A stretch of DNA of 64,000 nt from Rhodovastum sp963804495 (GCA_963804495.1 CAWDQN010000012.1:263060-327059); one strand, 5' to 3'; shown: positions 52,389 to 61,237, numbered from the stretch's first letter. A program made the numbers and translations. The notes: generated from the letters alone by a model not told the origin.

Positions 52389-52742
52389 ATGCGTTTTGCC
52401 CACGGCCTGTGCGCCGCCGTCTGCCTCCTCGCGTTTGCCGCTCCCGCCGCGGCGCAGGATGATATCCTGACCCCGCAGGCGCTGTTGCAGGGCTGCGAGG
52501 CGCTCATCGAGAACGCACCGACCGCGAGCGAGATGCAGATGGGTGCCTGCGCGGGCAGCGTCGCCGCTGCCCTGGCCATCGGCCAGGCGCAGAATCTGAT
52601 CTGCATGCCAGGCGATGGCGGCGTGCTCGGGGCGGCGCGCATCGTGGTGAACTTCATCTATGAGCGGGGCGAGCGGCGGGTCCAACCCTTCGGCGCAGTG
52701 GCGTTGGCGGCATTGCGGGCGCGCTGGCCGTGCGGGCAATGA
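52389..52742 (+). CDS. Rap1a/Tai-like secreted protein
   Basis: 117 residues: signal peptide (LCAAVCLLAFAAPAAA), then a small helical domain with cysteines at LLQGCEAL, MGACAGS, NLICMPG and the final RWPCGQ. The arrangement (G-rich helix after the second cysteine, CxP, ending in xPC) matches the Rap1a/Tai immunity-protein domain. In type VI systems these neutralise periplasmic amidase effectors. No such effector is nearby, so the role here is open. Confidence 0.68.
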   Translation: MRFAHGLCAAVCLLAFAAPAAAQDDILTPQALLQGCEALIENAPTASEMQMGACAGSVAAALAIGQAQNLICMPGDGGVLGAARIVVNFIYERGERRVQPFGAVALAALRARWPCGQ

Positions 52743-53332
52743 GCCCCGCCCGCAGAGGCATCGTTCTCAGGTAAATGATGGGCGGACGAACGTGTCCTGC
52801 GCGGACCGTCAGGGCCTCGGGCCCCCTGCCATGTGCCGCAGCGGTCGGTCTGCGCGATGGTTGGCGGCACCGGCCCTCGCGGTCAGGCCGACGCGCCGAT
52901 CAGCCTGCTGCACCGCACTGTCGCCGATGCAGGGCGTCAGAGCACCCGGCGAATATCCCCCGTTGCTGTGGACAACTCTGGGGGCAAGCCCGATCTTGTT
53001 CTGCATCCGCCCGGGGCTTCAGGCAGTTGGATGAATTGCCGCGAAACTAGGCAACTATCCGTAAGATGCTGATTTGACTCTTTCCCTTGACACGATTTTG
53101 TCTGTTGGCAGAACGTTCTCCCGCTGCGGGAGACATTACGGGACGCGTGTTTCAGCCTGTGCGCAAATGCGAGCCAGGTGCGACGTCCGGCACGCATGTA
53201 TTCCCCTGCGATCTTGTGAGCGGCAGCAGCGAGCGGGTATGAGTGAGCCAGGCTTGACAGCCCAGGCCAGCTTGGCGCCATCCTCACGCGGTGCAGGCTG
53301 CGCGTTCGTGCCGAAAGTGAACAAACTTCATC
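52743..53332. other. 590-bp stretch without a recognisable gene
   Basis: Both strands carry only short frames lacking conserved features or ribosome sites. The sequence becomes less GC-rich after about 53050. No tRNA, REP-like element or clear terminator is seen. Confidence 0.5.
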
Positions 53333-53614
53333 TTGGGTGAACGCAGTCCGAAGTTTCCCAGTGGAGGGAGATTTTCTGTGGAACCGTGCGCTGAAGCGAA
53401 CGAGAGAGACAAGCCTTGCGTTACAATATCAGCAACGGCATCTCCCGTTGCTGGTTGGAATTATGAAGTCGTTTGCCCAAAACTCGGAAAAGTAATACAC
53501 GGAACTGCACCAAACCGCGAGACGGCCGTGGCGGAAGTCCTTGCCTGGCTTGCTCAGTTCAATTGCTCCATACGAGACGCCTACATCCCGCCGATCCCGC
53601 CATTTGCACTATGA
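53333..53614 (+). CDS. Small hypothetical protein in a less GC-rich patch
   Basis: 93 residues at most. The stretch WNYEVVCPKLGKVIHGTAPN and ETAVAEVLAWLAQF reads like a real small alpha/beta protein, and base composition is clearly less GC-rich than its neighbours. The start is uncertain: the first 30 residues look poor and a later start is possible. No family is recognised. Low GC and isolation suggest recent acquisition. Confidence 0.35.
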   Translation: MGERSPKFPSGGRFSVEPCAEANERDKPCVTISATASPVAGWNYEVVCPKLGKVIHGTAPNRETAVAEVLAWLAQFNCSIRDAYIPPIPPFAL

Positions 53615-54435
53615 CGCTTTGATATACGGCGAGCCGCAACGGACGTGATCACCCGCCTGATAAGGCAGACCCGACAGCGTTCGGTCCCGGTGGTGTAGTC
53701 CGCCTGGTCGGGTCAGTGTCGCGTTGCCCGGGTTTGACCTCGGCAAGCGCCTGTCGTTCCTTTGCGTGAGCGCTCCGAATCTGGTCCTGATCGTTGGCCC
53801 TGCTTGGCTGCATCTTTGCCGGGCGTTGTCCAGTTTCTAGGATAACGTCGGCCAGACTGGCAACGTCTCGCCCATAAAGTTGTTCGATAAAACAAAGAGC
53901 TGACGGGCCCTGACCGTTTACCGTCAGGGTGAACGCGCCCGCATCGCACGACCGATGCCATGGCCAGTCACATGTCGGGCTTTGGCCGGCCGGCAACCAC
54001 AGCATTTCGATTGAGCATGTTCGCCGAACCGCTGGGGTCGTCGTCTCGGGTCCGGAAGGTGGGAAAATGACGCAGCATTGCCCAAGCGGCAATCAAGTGA
54101 CAGCGCACGCGCTGATCGAATGCCGGCGCAGCGGCCACGAACCAGTGGTTGTGTTGGTGACCGAATAAACCCAGCCGCGCACGACGTCGCGAGCGCGCCG
54201 GTGCCGATACCGCCGGATCGGGCGCGCAGACCATGCAGGACCAAAGGACGGACGAGACCAACGCCACCGTGACGCTGACGGCCGGCGTGGGCGCGGCATG
54301 TCATTTCGAAGATGCGCTGACCGTTCGCTCGCGTCGCGACCCTTGCGCCATCCTCTGATGCTCCACAAACTCTCTTCGGGTGAAGGGGGGGAAGTATGCA
54401 AGCACGGACGTGCGGCCCTGCCGCGGCGAGCTGAG
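53615..54435. other. 820-bp stretch without a recognisable gene
   Basis: Short frames on both strands (for example 53649-54092 on the minus strand) have no conserved features. It may hold decayed coding sequence. No RNA gene or repeat of the REP-like family is seen. Confidence 0.45.
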
Positions 54436-55599
54436 ATGGGACACAGCGACCCGCTAGATGCTATCTATCTTTTTGGCCGTTTTCTCCTCTCCGGGTTGTG
54501 CATCGCCGTTGCGGTGCACGCCATGCGTTACTCCAGTCTGGTGAGCGCCAGGAATGGTCGGCATGTACGGCTTGCCCGGGTCGGGTCGGCCTTGCTGGGC
54601 CTGGCGGCGATGTTGTCTACCTTTGACGCGGTGGAAAACGTCTTCCTGCTTATTCACGACCCGACAGCGCTCTCCGCCTGGTTATGGCTGTTCTGCTTCG
54701 ACATGCTCGTCCCCTTCTACGCCTATCTGTTGGTCCGCGCTTGGAAGCAGCGCGACCAGGCCGAGGAAGAACTGGTCCGGCTGACGGCCACCGACCAACT
54801 CACCGGCGCGCTGAACCGGCGCGGCTTTTTCGAGCGCGCGGTGGCCGCGATCGGCCAGGCGTGGCGGGCAGGGCAGATCGTGACGGTTGTGATGCTCGAT
54901 ATCGATCTCTTCAAGGCCGTCAACGACCGGTTTGGGCACGCCGCTGGCGACGATGTGCTGCGCCGTTTCGCCGCCGCGGTGGCTCTGGAGCTGCGACCTG
55001 GCGACGTGTTCGGACGTGTCGGCGGCGAGGAATTCGCGCTGCTGCTGCCGGGCAGCGACGAGGAGGAGGCGCTGGGCACGGCCGAACGGCTTCGCCAGCG
55101 GGTGCGCGTGGAGGTCGCACATCCCGATGCCAATGCCACGGTGACAATGAGCGCCGGAGTCGCCTGTCTGCAGCCGGGACTGGAGCCGGAGCCGTCGCTC
55201 GTGTCCGGCCTGTCCGCCGCCGATTGGGCGTTGTATTCAGCGAAAACCGCTGGCCGGGACCGAGTTCCTGCTGGCCGCGCCGCCGGTTCCGTTCACCCAG
55301 GCTGCAGAGGCACAAAAGTCTCGCTTTGCAGTTGGCACCCCCAGGCCCCCGGCGCCGGGCAGGGCCGCTGCAACGACTCCCCCAGGGGTAGCGGCCGACT
55401 GACCGGCGGCCGTCGGCGGAGCCCCGTTCGCCCCAATCCAGCCCCTGGCGCGACCTATCCGCTCCCTTGGCGCTTTCGGGCCGTGTTTCCCCAGCGCGCG
55501 CCCTTTTGCCGCAGCCTGCCAGAGGCCAGAGGGCATGATCCGGAAATGCACCAGGCGGCCAGTCAGTCGGCTCCATCAGGCGCAATGCTATCGAAATGA
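54436..55599 (+). CDS. Membrane diguanylate cyclase (GGDEF)
   Basis: Makes cyclic di-GMP. About three membrane helices occupy the first 95 residues (YLFGRFLLSGLCIAVAVHAM and two more). A GGDEF domain follows: LTATDQLTGALNRRGFF, DIDLFKAVNDRFGHAAGDD and the active-site GGEEF (196-200). An RxxD product-inhibition site (RPGD, 187-190) lies five residues before it. The domain ends at SAKTAGRDRV. After that the frame reads arginine-rich noise to 55599. Skipping one base near 55268 instead gives LLAAPPVPFTQAAEAQKSRF and a stop at 55402, a more natural end. Confidence 0.9.
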   Translation: MGHSDPLDAIYLFGRFLLSGLCIAVAVHAMRYSSLVSARNGRHVRLARVGSALLGLAAMLSTFDAVENVFLLIHDPTALSAWLWLFCFDMLVPFYAYLLVRAWKQRDQAEEELVRLTATDQLTGALNRRGFFERAVAAIGQAWRAGQIVTVVMLDIDLFKAVNDRFGHAAGDDVLRRFAAAVALELRPGDVFGRVGGEEFALLLPGSDEEEALGTAERLRQRVRVEVAHPDANATVTMSAGVACLQPGLEPEPSLVSGLSAADWALYSAKTAGRDRVPAGRAAGSVHPGCRGTKVSLCSWHPQAPGAGQGRCNDSPRGSGRLTGGRRRSPVRPNPAPGATYPLPWRFRAVFPQRAPFCRSLPEARGHDPEMHQAASQSAPSGAMLSK

Positions 55600-55645
55600 G
55601 CAGCGCGGCGGGAGGCTGAATCCGGATGGCCGCAGGAGATCGAAC

Positions 55646-55903
55646 GTGACCGACGACATCGATCCCGAGATGGCCCGGTGGGTGAACGCGGAGACGGAGA
55701 GGGTCGAGCGCCAGGGATGGGTGCCCGGTAGCCTGCGGGAGAACGAGATACTGGCGACGTGGCTCCGTGTCCGACCGACAATATTCGCCCGCCTGCAAGC
55801 CGCTGGCCCGGACATAGCCGCCAAGACGGTGTTCGTTCTCGACCAGAAGAGACGTGAAGCAGAAAAACAGTACATCCAAGGTGGGTGGTGGCCCCCAATG
55901 TGA
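55646..55903 (+). CDS. Small hypothetical protein
   Basis: 85 residues from a GTG at 55646 with AGGAG at 55634-55638, seven bases upstream. It is mixed alpha-helical and acidic at the start (VTDDIDPEMARWVNAETERVE), ending YIQGGWWPPM. An open frame upstream to 55535 lacks a ribosome site. No family is recognised. Confidence 0.5.
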   Translation: MTDDIDPEMARWVNAETERVERQGWVPGSLRENEILATWLRVRPTIFARLQAAGPDIAAKTVFVLDQKRREAEKQYIQGGWWPPM

Positions 55904-56584
55904 CGCGGCGGAGGAAGCCACGAAGGCATGGCTCATGCTGTGTCCGCACGATCAACACCCGGACGCTGACGCGCGGCCGGTGAACCAACTGGCGCTCTGC
56001 CGGCTTCGGGACGCGGGGGCGGACGCCGACCCATCAGCGGCGTTCCTCCCGCAACTGGCGATGCGAGGATTGGCGGAAGGCATCTGATTCCAACGCAGGT
56101 TGGCGGCAAAACACCCAGACCAAGACGGCATGGTGTTGGCCATCCATCGGTTGCTGGCGCCTGGGGTCGACGCATCGCGGGCGACGGAGTGGCTGCTTTC
56201 GAACCCGAAATCTTGGTCGGAAACAGTAGATGGAGAACCGGTTGCACCAACTGGGACAGGCGCAGGCGCCGCTTGAAGCGGCAGTGGGGGGGCTCGAGGC
56301 CGCTTTCGATGGGATGGTGGCGGCCAGTTAAAGCCGGAAGACGCTGGGTCGCGGCGCTTGCCCGTTGCGCTTTTGCCCGTCTATGTTGCCCATGCGTTCA
56401 CTGTCTCAGCTGCTTCCCTGGCAACCTCAACAACGTCCGGGCGGGCAACTGCGCCACGACCATCGCGGAATGGCGGCCCGTATCTACGGCGCTGGTTCCA
56501 ATGACCCGGTTGCGGCCTGGCTGGACCTGACCGGCGACATCCCACCCGGCGCCGGCGGGGTCCGCCCGCGCCGCCGCGCCGGGT
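55904..56584. other. 680-bp stretch without a confident gene
   Basis: Contains one copy of a diverged repeat (about 56455-56525) and a 33-codon frame at 56230-56331 without a ribosome site. Nothing else is recognisable on either strand. Confidence 0.45.
56455..56525 (+). repeat. Diverged repeat, copy 1
   Basis: Shares an exact 20-base core TGACCCGGTTGCGGCCTGGC and looser similarity over about 70 bases with 60955-61027. In reverse, both copies translate as a NRVIGT...TG.H..MV..... pattern, so they may be fragments of a common gene or element. Confidence 0.5.
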
Positions 56585-57400
56585 TCACCGGGAAGCGACA
56601 TCGCAGCCCTTGTCCCGCGGCGACGAGTGCAGCAACTCGGCGAAGACGTCGGCCATCTCGCAGGGCGAGCGAAGTCGCCACGGATGGCCACCCTGCCGCC
56701 GGCGACTGTAGACCGCCAGTAAACCGGTGCCCGGCGGCCGGTGCGGCATGCCCTGAAACAGCGCGCTCTGATCCAAAGGGGCCACAAAGCCGGTGCCGGA
56801 TAGAACGCTGGCGCCCATCTCGGCGACCCGTCCCCGGTAGGCGGCGGCACGCTCGGGCGTGCGGGAGTGATAGAATCCGGTGGCGACACTCCAGTCACCG
56901 TTCGCTTCGGCGCCAAGTTGCTCCAGGAAACGGGCCGCATAGGCGACGTTGGTCGCCGGATCGAACGCCTGTTCCAGAGAAGCGAAAGCGGACGGGTGGT
57001 ACTGCAGGTTTACCTGCATGCAGCCCACATCCAGCAGACGCACGCCGCCGGCGAGGCCTTGTCTGGCCCAGGCCACCGCCTGTTCGCGGTTGTCGAAGAA
57101 AAGGCTGGCGCCGTCGGCGTTGACGGCCCACGGCCAGGCCCGAACGTCGCCGGTGACCGGCCGGCCGCTCTCGACCCTGGCGATGGTGGCAAGGAGGCCG
57201 GGTGGAAAATGGTGGTGACGATCCGCCTCCTCGATCGCCGCAGTGCACAGGGCGGTTTGCGCCACATCCCAGGGTGGAGAAGGGCCGGCAGCCGAGGCGG
57301 ACGCGGCGGCGAGCGAAAGCACCAAACACCCCGGCAATGTTCGGCGGACGGCGCGTAACGGCTTGTCGGGAAGAGATCTATGCGCGGTGCGGTGCTGCAT
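56585..57400 (-). CDS. Secreted lytic-transglycosylase-like protein, paralogue of the 48-kb gene
   Basis: 271 residues. Signal segment LPGCLVLSLAAASASA, then the SLT-type domain with catalytic glutamate E77 (ATIARVESGRP), AWPWAVNADG, LDVGCMQVNLQYHPSAF, AFDPATNVAYAARFLEQLG and ATGFYHSRTP. These match the landmarks of the gene at 48119 in order and spacing. The C-terminal 40 residues are unconserved. It is in the accessory part of the window, so it could be an acquired or duplicated copy. Confidence 0.83.
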   Translation of the reverse strand: MQHRTAHRSLPDKPLRAVRRTLPGCLVLSLAAASASAAGPSPPWDVAQTALCTAAIEEADRHHHFPPGLLATIARVESGRPVTGDVRAWPWAVNADGASLFFDNREQAVAWARQGLAGGVRLLDVGCMQVNLQYHPSAFASLEQAFDPATNVAYAARFLEQLGAEANGDWSVATGFYHSRTPERAAAYRGRVAEMGASVLSGTGFVAPLDQSALFQGMPHRPPGTGLLAVYSRRRQGGHPWRLRSPCEMADVFAELLHSSPRDKGCDVASR

Positions 57401-57589
57401 CGGACCAACCCTAAAGGTGGCGCCCGATCAAAGACAAGGGCGGTGATCGAGCCGCTCCGACAGGTCGGCCGCCTCGGCCGGTGGGACGTCGCGCCGGACG
57501 CGCTGACCCTCCGCGACCTGCCGGACCGCGTCCACATGGCCGCGGCAGCCTGCAGCCCGTGCGACCGGCGGGGCCGCGTGTCTTTGCCC

Positions 57590-57759
57590 CGGATCGTCGC
57601 CGAGCTGGGCAAGCCGGTGTGGCTGCTGAACCGGTTCGACGCGTGCTGGCGCTGGCTGATCAGACGGCGCGACAGCCCATGGCATCCGACGCTGCGCCCC
57701 TATCAGCAGCCGCAGGCGGCGACTGGGGTTCCGTCATCGCTGGCCTTCGCAGTATGTAA
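57590..57759 (+). pseudogene. Fragment of a TPR-glycosyltransferase C-terminus
   Basis: The text LGKPVWLLNRFDACWRWL, then DSPWHPTLRPYQQPQ, matches the end of bacterial TPR-containing glycosyltransferases (usual form LGKPVWLLNRFDTCWRWL, SPWYPTLRLFRQP, GDWxSVI). The final GDWGSVIAGLRSM and stop are in a neighbouring frame. The upstream sequence does not continue the enzyme. It is a decayed 3' remnant. Confidence 0.62.
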
Positions 57760-57827
57760 CGCACCCCACGAGCGCTGCGGCAGCGCGTTGGATGCCGTGC
57801 CCGAGCGCGGGAACGCGCGGCTGCCGG

Positions 57828-58031
57828 TCAGTGGCAGACCTCGCGGAAAACCGGACGCCCCCATGGGTTGTACCCCACGACCCGGCGGTGGCAGGTTGGG
57901 ACGTAGACCCGCTGGCAACCCCAACGATCGCATTGCGTGGTCCAGTAGCCTGCGCGGCCAGCGCCGGGCACGACCAGGCTGGCGGCGCTGAAGATCAGGA
58001 CGGCCAGGACGACGGCTTGGGTCGTTCTCAT
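57828..58031 (-). CDS. Small secreted cysteine-containing protein
   Basis: 67 residues from the ATG at 58031; AGGAGGAA is six bases upstream, one of the best ribosome sites in the window. Signal peptide TTQAVVLAVLIFSAASLVVP, then a short mature peptide with four cysteines (TTQCDRWGCQRVYVPTCH and VCH) and aromatic residues. No family is recognised. Confidence 0.65.
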   Translation of the reverse strand: MRTTQAVVLAVLIFSAASLVVPGAGRAGYWTTQCDRWGCQRVYVPTCHRRVVGYNPWGRPVFREVCH

Positions 58032-58107
58032 GGTGGTTCCTCCTGTTGGTCGAGTTCGCTCCCCCGGCGCCAGCACCGGGTCGGCAGCCTCGGTCATAGT
58101 GCGTTTC

Positions 58108-58293
58108 TCAGATGCACGGGTCAGATTGAAGGGACAAATAGACGAGACCCGCGATGATCGCCGCGACGCTCGGACCGGCGATGGCGGTCAGGGCCAGCGG
58201 CAAGCAGCCGGCGCGCCGCGCCTCGGCAACTGCCTGGCGTGCGTCGGCGGCGCTTTGTCGGGCGGCCTCCGTGTTCAGCCAGCCGCCGTTCAT
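58108..58293 (-). CDS. Small single-helix membrane protein, hypothetical
   Basis: 61 residues: an amphipathic alanine-rich helix (TEAARQSAADARQAVAEARR) followed by a hydrophobic segment (LALTAIAGPSVAAIIAGLVY). No good ribosome site is seen. It lies 77 bases upstream of the secreted cysteine protein on the same strand. The assignment is tentative. Confidence 0.38.
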   Translation of the reverse strand: MNGGWLNTEAARQSAADARQAVAEARRAGCLPLALTAIAGPSVAAIIAGLVYLSLQSDPCI

Positions 58294-58578
58294 CCCACCA
58301 CAACAACCTAAGCGGGCATAATTTCAACCTCAAAGGGAGATAGCCGCGCATTTTTGCGTTGTCAATTCGGGAGAGGTTTCGCTTTTTAGGACACTGGAGC
58401 CTTTCCATTATCCCAATTTGCGAGCGGTAGGAAAAGAATTTGCACGTCTGAGACAGCCGCCTCGTGACCAGAACATATTATTTTCTGAGGCTTAGGCGGG
58501 AGTCATGCCTCGCTCGGCGGATACGTCGAGGCACGGCACATGGGTTGCGCTGCGGGGGGCAGCAAAGAGGACCCCGCC

Positions 58579-60147
58579 ATGTCACTGATCGCCAGCAACC
58601 CAAGCCTCTCCACGTCGCATTTTTTGTTTTCAACGGGCTCGGTCGACCCCAACACCGGCTATGCCGGTTATTATGCCGACAACGCGGCAATTCCCGGCAC
58701 GCTGTGCCAGGATTGGTATGTCTACCAATGGGAACGGCAGGAAAGCGCCAGCCAGTCGGAATACCTGGACCCGGCCAATGCGAATATGTCGACCGGCGCC
58801 GACAATGACCCTTTTTACGGGTCGTCGATCTATACAGTCGCAGCGCCGGATGGCTCCGGTCAGTTCAGCGTCTTCAACGACAACGGCCAGTTCGTTTACG
58901 ACATGCGCAAATCGGTCGACCCGGCAACCGCGGCCTCGACATCCGCCTATGGCAGCCCCGACCTGGGCTTGCAGACCATGCCCGGCCTGATGGGCGGTGC
59001 CGCGATCACGCTGGACCACCCGATCACGCTGTCGCTCGACGCGAGAATTCGCGAGGCTGATGTCGCCTATGCCGCCGGCACAACCGAGCAGCCCTTCGCT
59101 GTCACCAATCCGCTCGGTTCGGCCGGAATGGGGGTGGTTCTCACCTTCAACTCGGCAAATCTCCACGTCACCCTGTTTCTGCAGGCCGAACTGGCGGATT
59201 CACGGTTCAACACCACGCCAATCGCCTACCAGAACACCAGTTTCGATGGCTATACGACGACGGTGATCTATAACGACGTGAATGCCAGTGGCGCGGAACT
59301 GCCCTATGTGACCGGCGACACGCCGGAGCAGATCAAATGGAACATCAATGCGATGCTCCAGGATGCCATCCAGGGCGTCCCCTCGCTGGCCGAAAACGCG
59401 GCACAACTGGACAACATGAGCCAATGGCATTTCAACAGCACCTATGTCGGATTGGAGATGGGCGGCACCAATGCGCCGACGCTTGAGGGCAGCGCCACTC
59501 TGGATATGCAGGTCTCGAACCTGAACCTGCAGGTTGATCCGACCACGACGTATGACGCGTCCACCGCGCCGAATGGCGGCAACGCGCTGATATCGGCTTC
59601 CTACGGCGATGCGCCGCAAATTCAGTTCACCGACAACACAAGCGGGCTGTCGGGCACGACCTATGGGGTGGCCTATACCGGACCGGTCGCCGGCATCAAA
59701 TCCGAATATATCTATGAAGGAACGGATTCGATGCATTTCATTGCTCCGCCGGACACCTATATCGTTGGCGGCCAGGGCGACGATAACATCACCGCCACGT
59801 CGGGAAATAACATTCTCGATGGCGGCGCTGGATCGAACGTGCTGACCGGGGGAAGTGGGGATGACACTTTCTACCTGTCCGGACTGTCCGGGCTGTCCAC
59901 GTCGGACACCATCGATAATTTCCATGGCGGCGACGCGGCGACGATTTGGGGTGCGCTCAGCAATGTGAAATGGGTTGACAGCCAGGGCGTGTCCGGGGGC
60001 CACGGACTGACCTTGCTGGCAACCGGCTCCAAGGGACAATCTCTCAGCATGACGTTCAGCGGATTGACGACCGGAGACCTGTCGCATCTTTCAATTTCGT
60101 CCGGTAATGTCGGTGGGACTCCTGACATGCTCATCTATAATTCTTAG
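58579..60147 (+). CDS. RTX-type calcium-binding-repeat protein, probably secreted
   Basis: 522 residues from the ATG at 58579, with AAGAGGA eight bases upstream. No N-terminal signal peptide. Residues about 395-435 carry glycine/aspartate nonapeptide-like repeats (VGGQGDDNI, LDGGAGSN, LTGGSGDDTFYL), the calcium-binding RTX motif of type I secreted proteins. The N-terminal 390 residues are rich in Asn, Thr and Ser and resemble no family I know. Base composition is less GC-rich than the core genes. No ABC/HlyD/TolC export genes are in the window. Confidence 0.82.
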   Translation: MSLIASNPSLSTSHFLFSTGSVDPNTGYAGYYADNAAIPGTLCQDWYVYQWERQESASQSEYLDPANANMSTGADNDPFYGSSIYTVAAPDGSGQFSVFNDNGQFVYDMRKSVDPATAASTSAYGSPDLGLQTMPGLMGGAAITLDHPITLSLDARIREADVAYAAGTTEQPFAVTNPLGSAGMGVVLTFNSANLHVTLFLQAELADSRFNTTPIAYQNTSFDGYTTTVIYNDVNASGAELPYVTGDTPEQIKWNINAMLQDAIQGVPSLAENAAQLDNMSQWHFNSTYVGLEMGGTNAPTLEGSATLDMQVSNLNLQVDPTTTYDASTAPNGGNALISASYGDAPQIQFTDNTSGLSGTTYGVAYTGPVAGIKSEYIYEGTDSMHFIAPPDTYIVGGQGDDNITATSGNNILDGGAGSNVLTGGSGDDTFYLSGLSGLSTSDTIDNFHGGDAATIWGALSNVKWVDSQGVSGGHGLTLLATGSKGQSLSMTFSGLTTGDLSHLSISSGNVGGTPDMLIYNS

Positions 60148-60179
60148 ATGAAAAAATGTTGTTGTTCGCTGTCTTATGG

Positions 60180-60671
60180 TCATGAACAGGCCCAGGCTTC
60201 GACCTCACACCCGCTGCCGTGCATGCTGGAGCAAGCATTCATGGCCCTGGACTCGGCCTGCTGGCGTGTTGAGCCTTCACCGACGGCGAAAACACCCTGG
60301 CTCTCGATCGCTGCCACGGCGGCGCAACCCCTCGAAAGGCTGACGACAAGTTCGCAGTCGCCGCCATGTTTCCTGCACTCGGCGAGCGCAACGCTGTTGG
60401 CCGCCGCTGCGGTGGCTTTGCCGTAGGCCCAGCCTGCCGCGGTGCTCCGCGCGCCATAGGCGATGGCAGCGAACGAGACTGACGGTTCGCTGGACTGTCT
60501 GTTGCACGCAGAAATGCAGCTGTTCCGGTAAGGACAGCCCGCATCTAACGAAGAGCTACACGAGTAGGTGAAACATCCCTCAATGCAGGTTGCAGCCCAA
60601 ACTGGCTCAAAGTGTGCGGGCAAACCGAGCACGGCGGCCGTGACCAGAATAACCGTCGAACAAAATTTCAT
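60180..60671 (-). CDS. Secreted DUF4189-domain protein
   Basis: 163 residues with a signal peptide (FCSTVILVTAAVLGLPAHFE). A cysteine-rich spacer (CIEGCFTYSCSSSLDAGC) precedes a DUF4189 domain: FAAIAYGARSTAAGWAYGKA, ALAECRKHGGDCELVVSLSRG (in part), AVGEGSTRQQAESRAMNAC and EAWACS. The family is of unknown function and usually periplasmic or surface-linked. A purine-rich AGGGGGAGGA precedes the ATG. It is convergent with the RTX gene. Confidence 0.78.
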   Translation of the reverse strand: MKFCSTVILVTAAVLGLPAHFEPVWAATCIEGCFTYSCSSSLDAGCPYRNSCISACNRQSSEPSVSFAAIAYGARSTAAGWAYGKATAAAANSVALAECRKHGGDCELVVSLSRGCAAVAAIESQGVFAVGEGSTRQQAESRAMNACSSMHGSGCEVEAWACS

Positions 60672-61138
60672 CGTCCTCCCCCTGTTTGAGATGCCATTGA
60701 CGGAGCGGTGCCAGTGCAACGATACGCTCCCTGTGCCCGCGGTCAAACGCTGGAGCTGAACAAATTCGTGCGCTCTGCCGCCGCCCAAGCATCCGACCTC
60801 CCGGCGCCATCTGGTTAGAACGGCAAAGGGAAGTTGATCTGAACGCAAGGGCTGCGGATTCCGACGAAAGCGGCCACCTGTTCCACCCGCATCGCGGCCA
60901 CCATTCCATTTTGATGGCGACCACCACCCCCGACAACGCCCAGGCGCGGGCATGCGCCCGGACCATCATGGGGTGGCAGCCGGTGCCCGTGGTGCCGGTG
61001 CCGATGACCCGGTTGCGGCCTGGCCGGTGACGACCCGCTGTGGCGAGCCGCCCCAGGGTGAGCAAATACCCGTGTTCTGCTTGAACGGTTGTGACCACCG
61101 CAATTATCTACCGGTCATAAATCGGATTGGGGGGAACG
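60672..61138. other. 467-bp intergenic stretch with a repeat copy
   Basis: No gene recognised. It holds the second copy of the 70-bp diverged repeat (60955-61027) and presumably the promoters of the DUF4189 gene and the small membrane protein at 61139. Confidence 0.45.
60955..61027 (+). repeat. Diverged repeat, copy 2
   Basis: Partner of the copy at 56455-56525; shares TGACCCGGTTGCGGCCTGGC exactly and a looser GACCATC...GGCAGCC segment before it. Same orientation. Confidence 0.5.
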
Positions 61139-61237
61139 ATGGATAATATACAGTTGCAGACAGATCTCATGGTGCTGGGTGCGCCGATCGCCATCGTCAT
61201 GCTTCTCGTGCTTGTTGAGCGCCTGTCGAAGCGGTAA
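61139..61237 (+). CDS. Very small single-helix membrane protein (32 residues)
   Basis: ATG at 61139, preceded by GGGGGGAA. The product begins MDNIQLQTDLMV, then a hydrophobic helix (LGAPIAIVMLLVLVE) and a basic end RLSKR. The layout (short N-terminus, one helix, positive C-terminus) is that of a small membrane peptide. It lies about 430 bases upstream of the cidA/lrgB pair. Confidence 0.4.
   Translation: MDNIQLQTDLMVLGAPIAIVMLLVLVERLSKR

Noticed and set aside
53649..54092. Minus-strand frame of 147 codons in the empty stretch
   Set aside because: No ribosome site, no recognisable motif, and composition typical of non-coding sequence; at most decayed coding DNA.
56230..56331. 33-codon frame encoding MENRLHQLGQAQAPLEAAVG and a short rest
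   Set aside because: It could be a small coiled-coil peptide, but there is no ribosome site and no supporting context.
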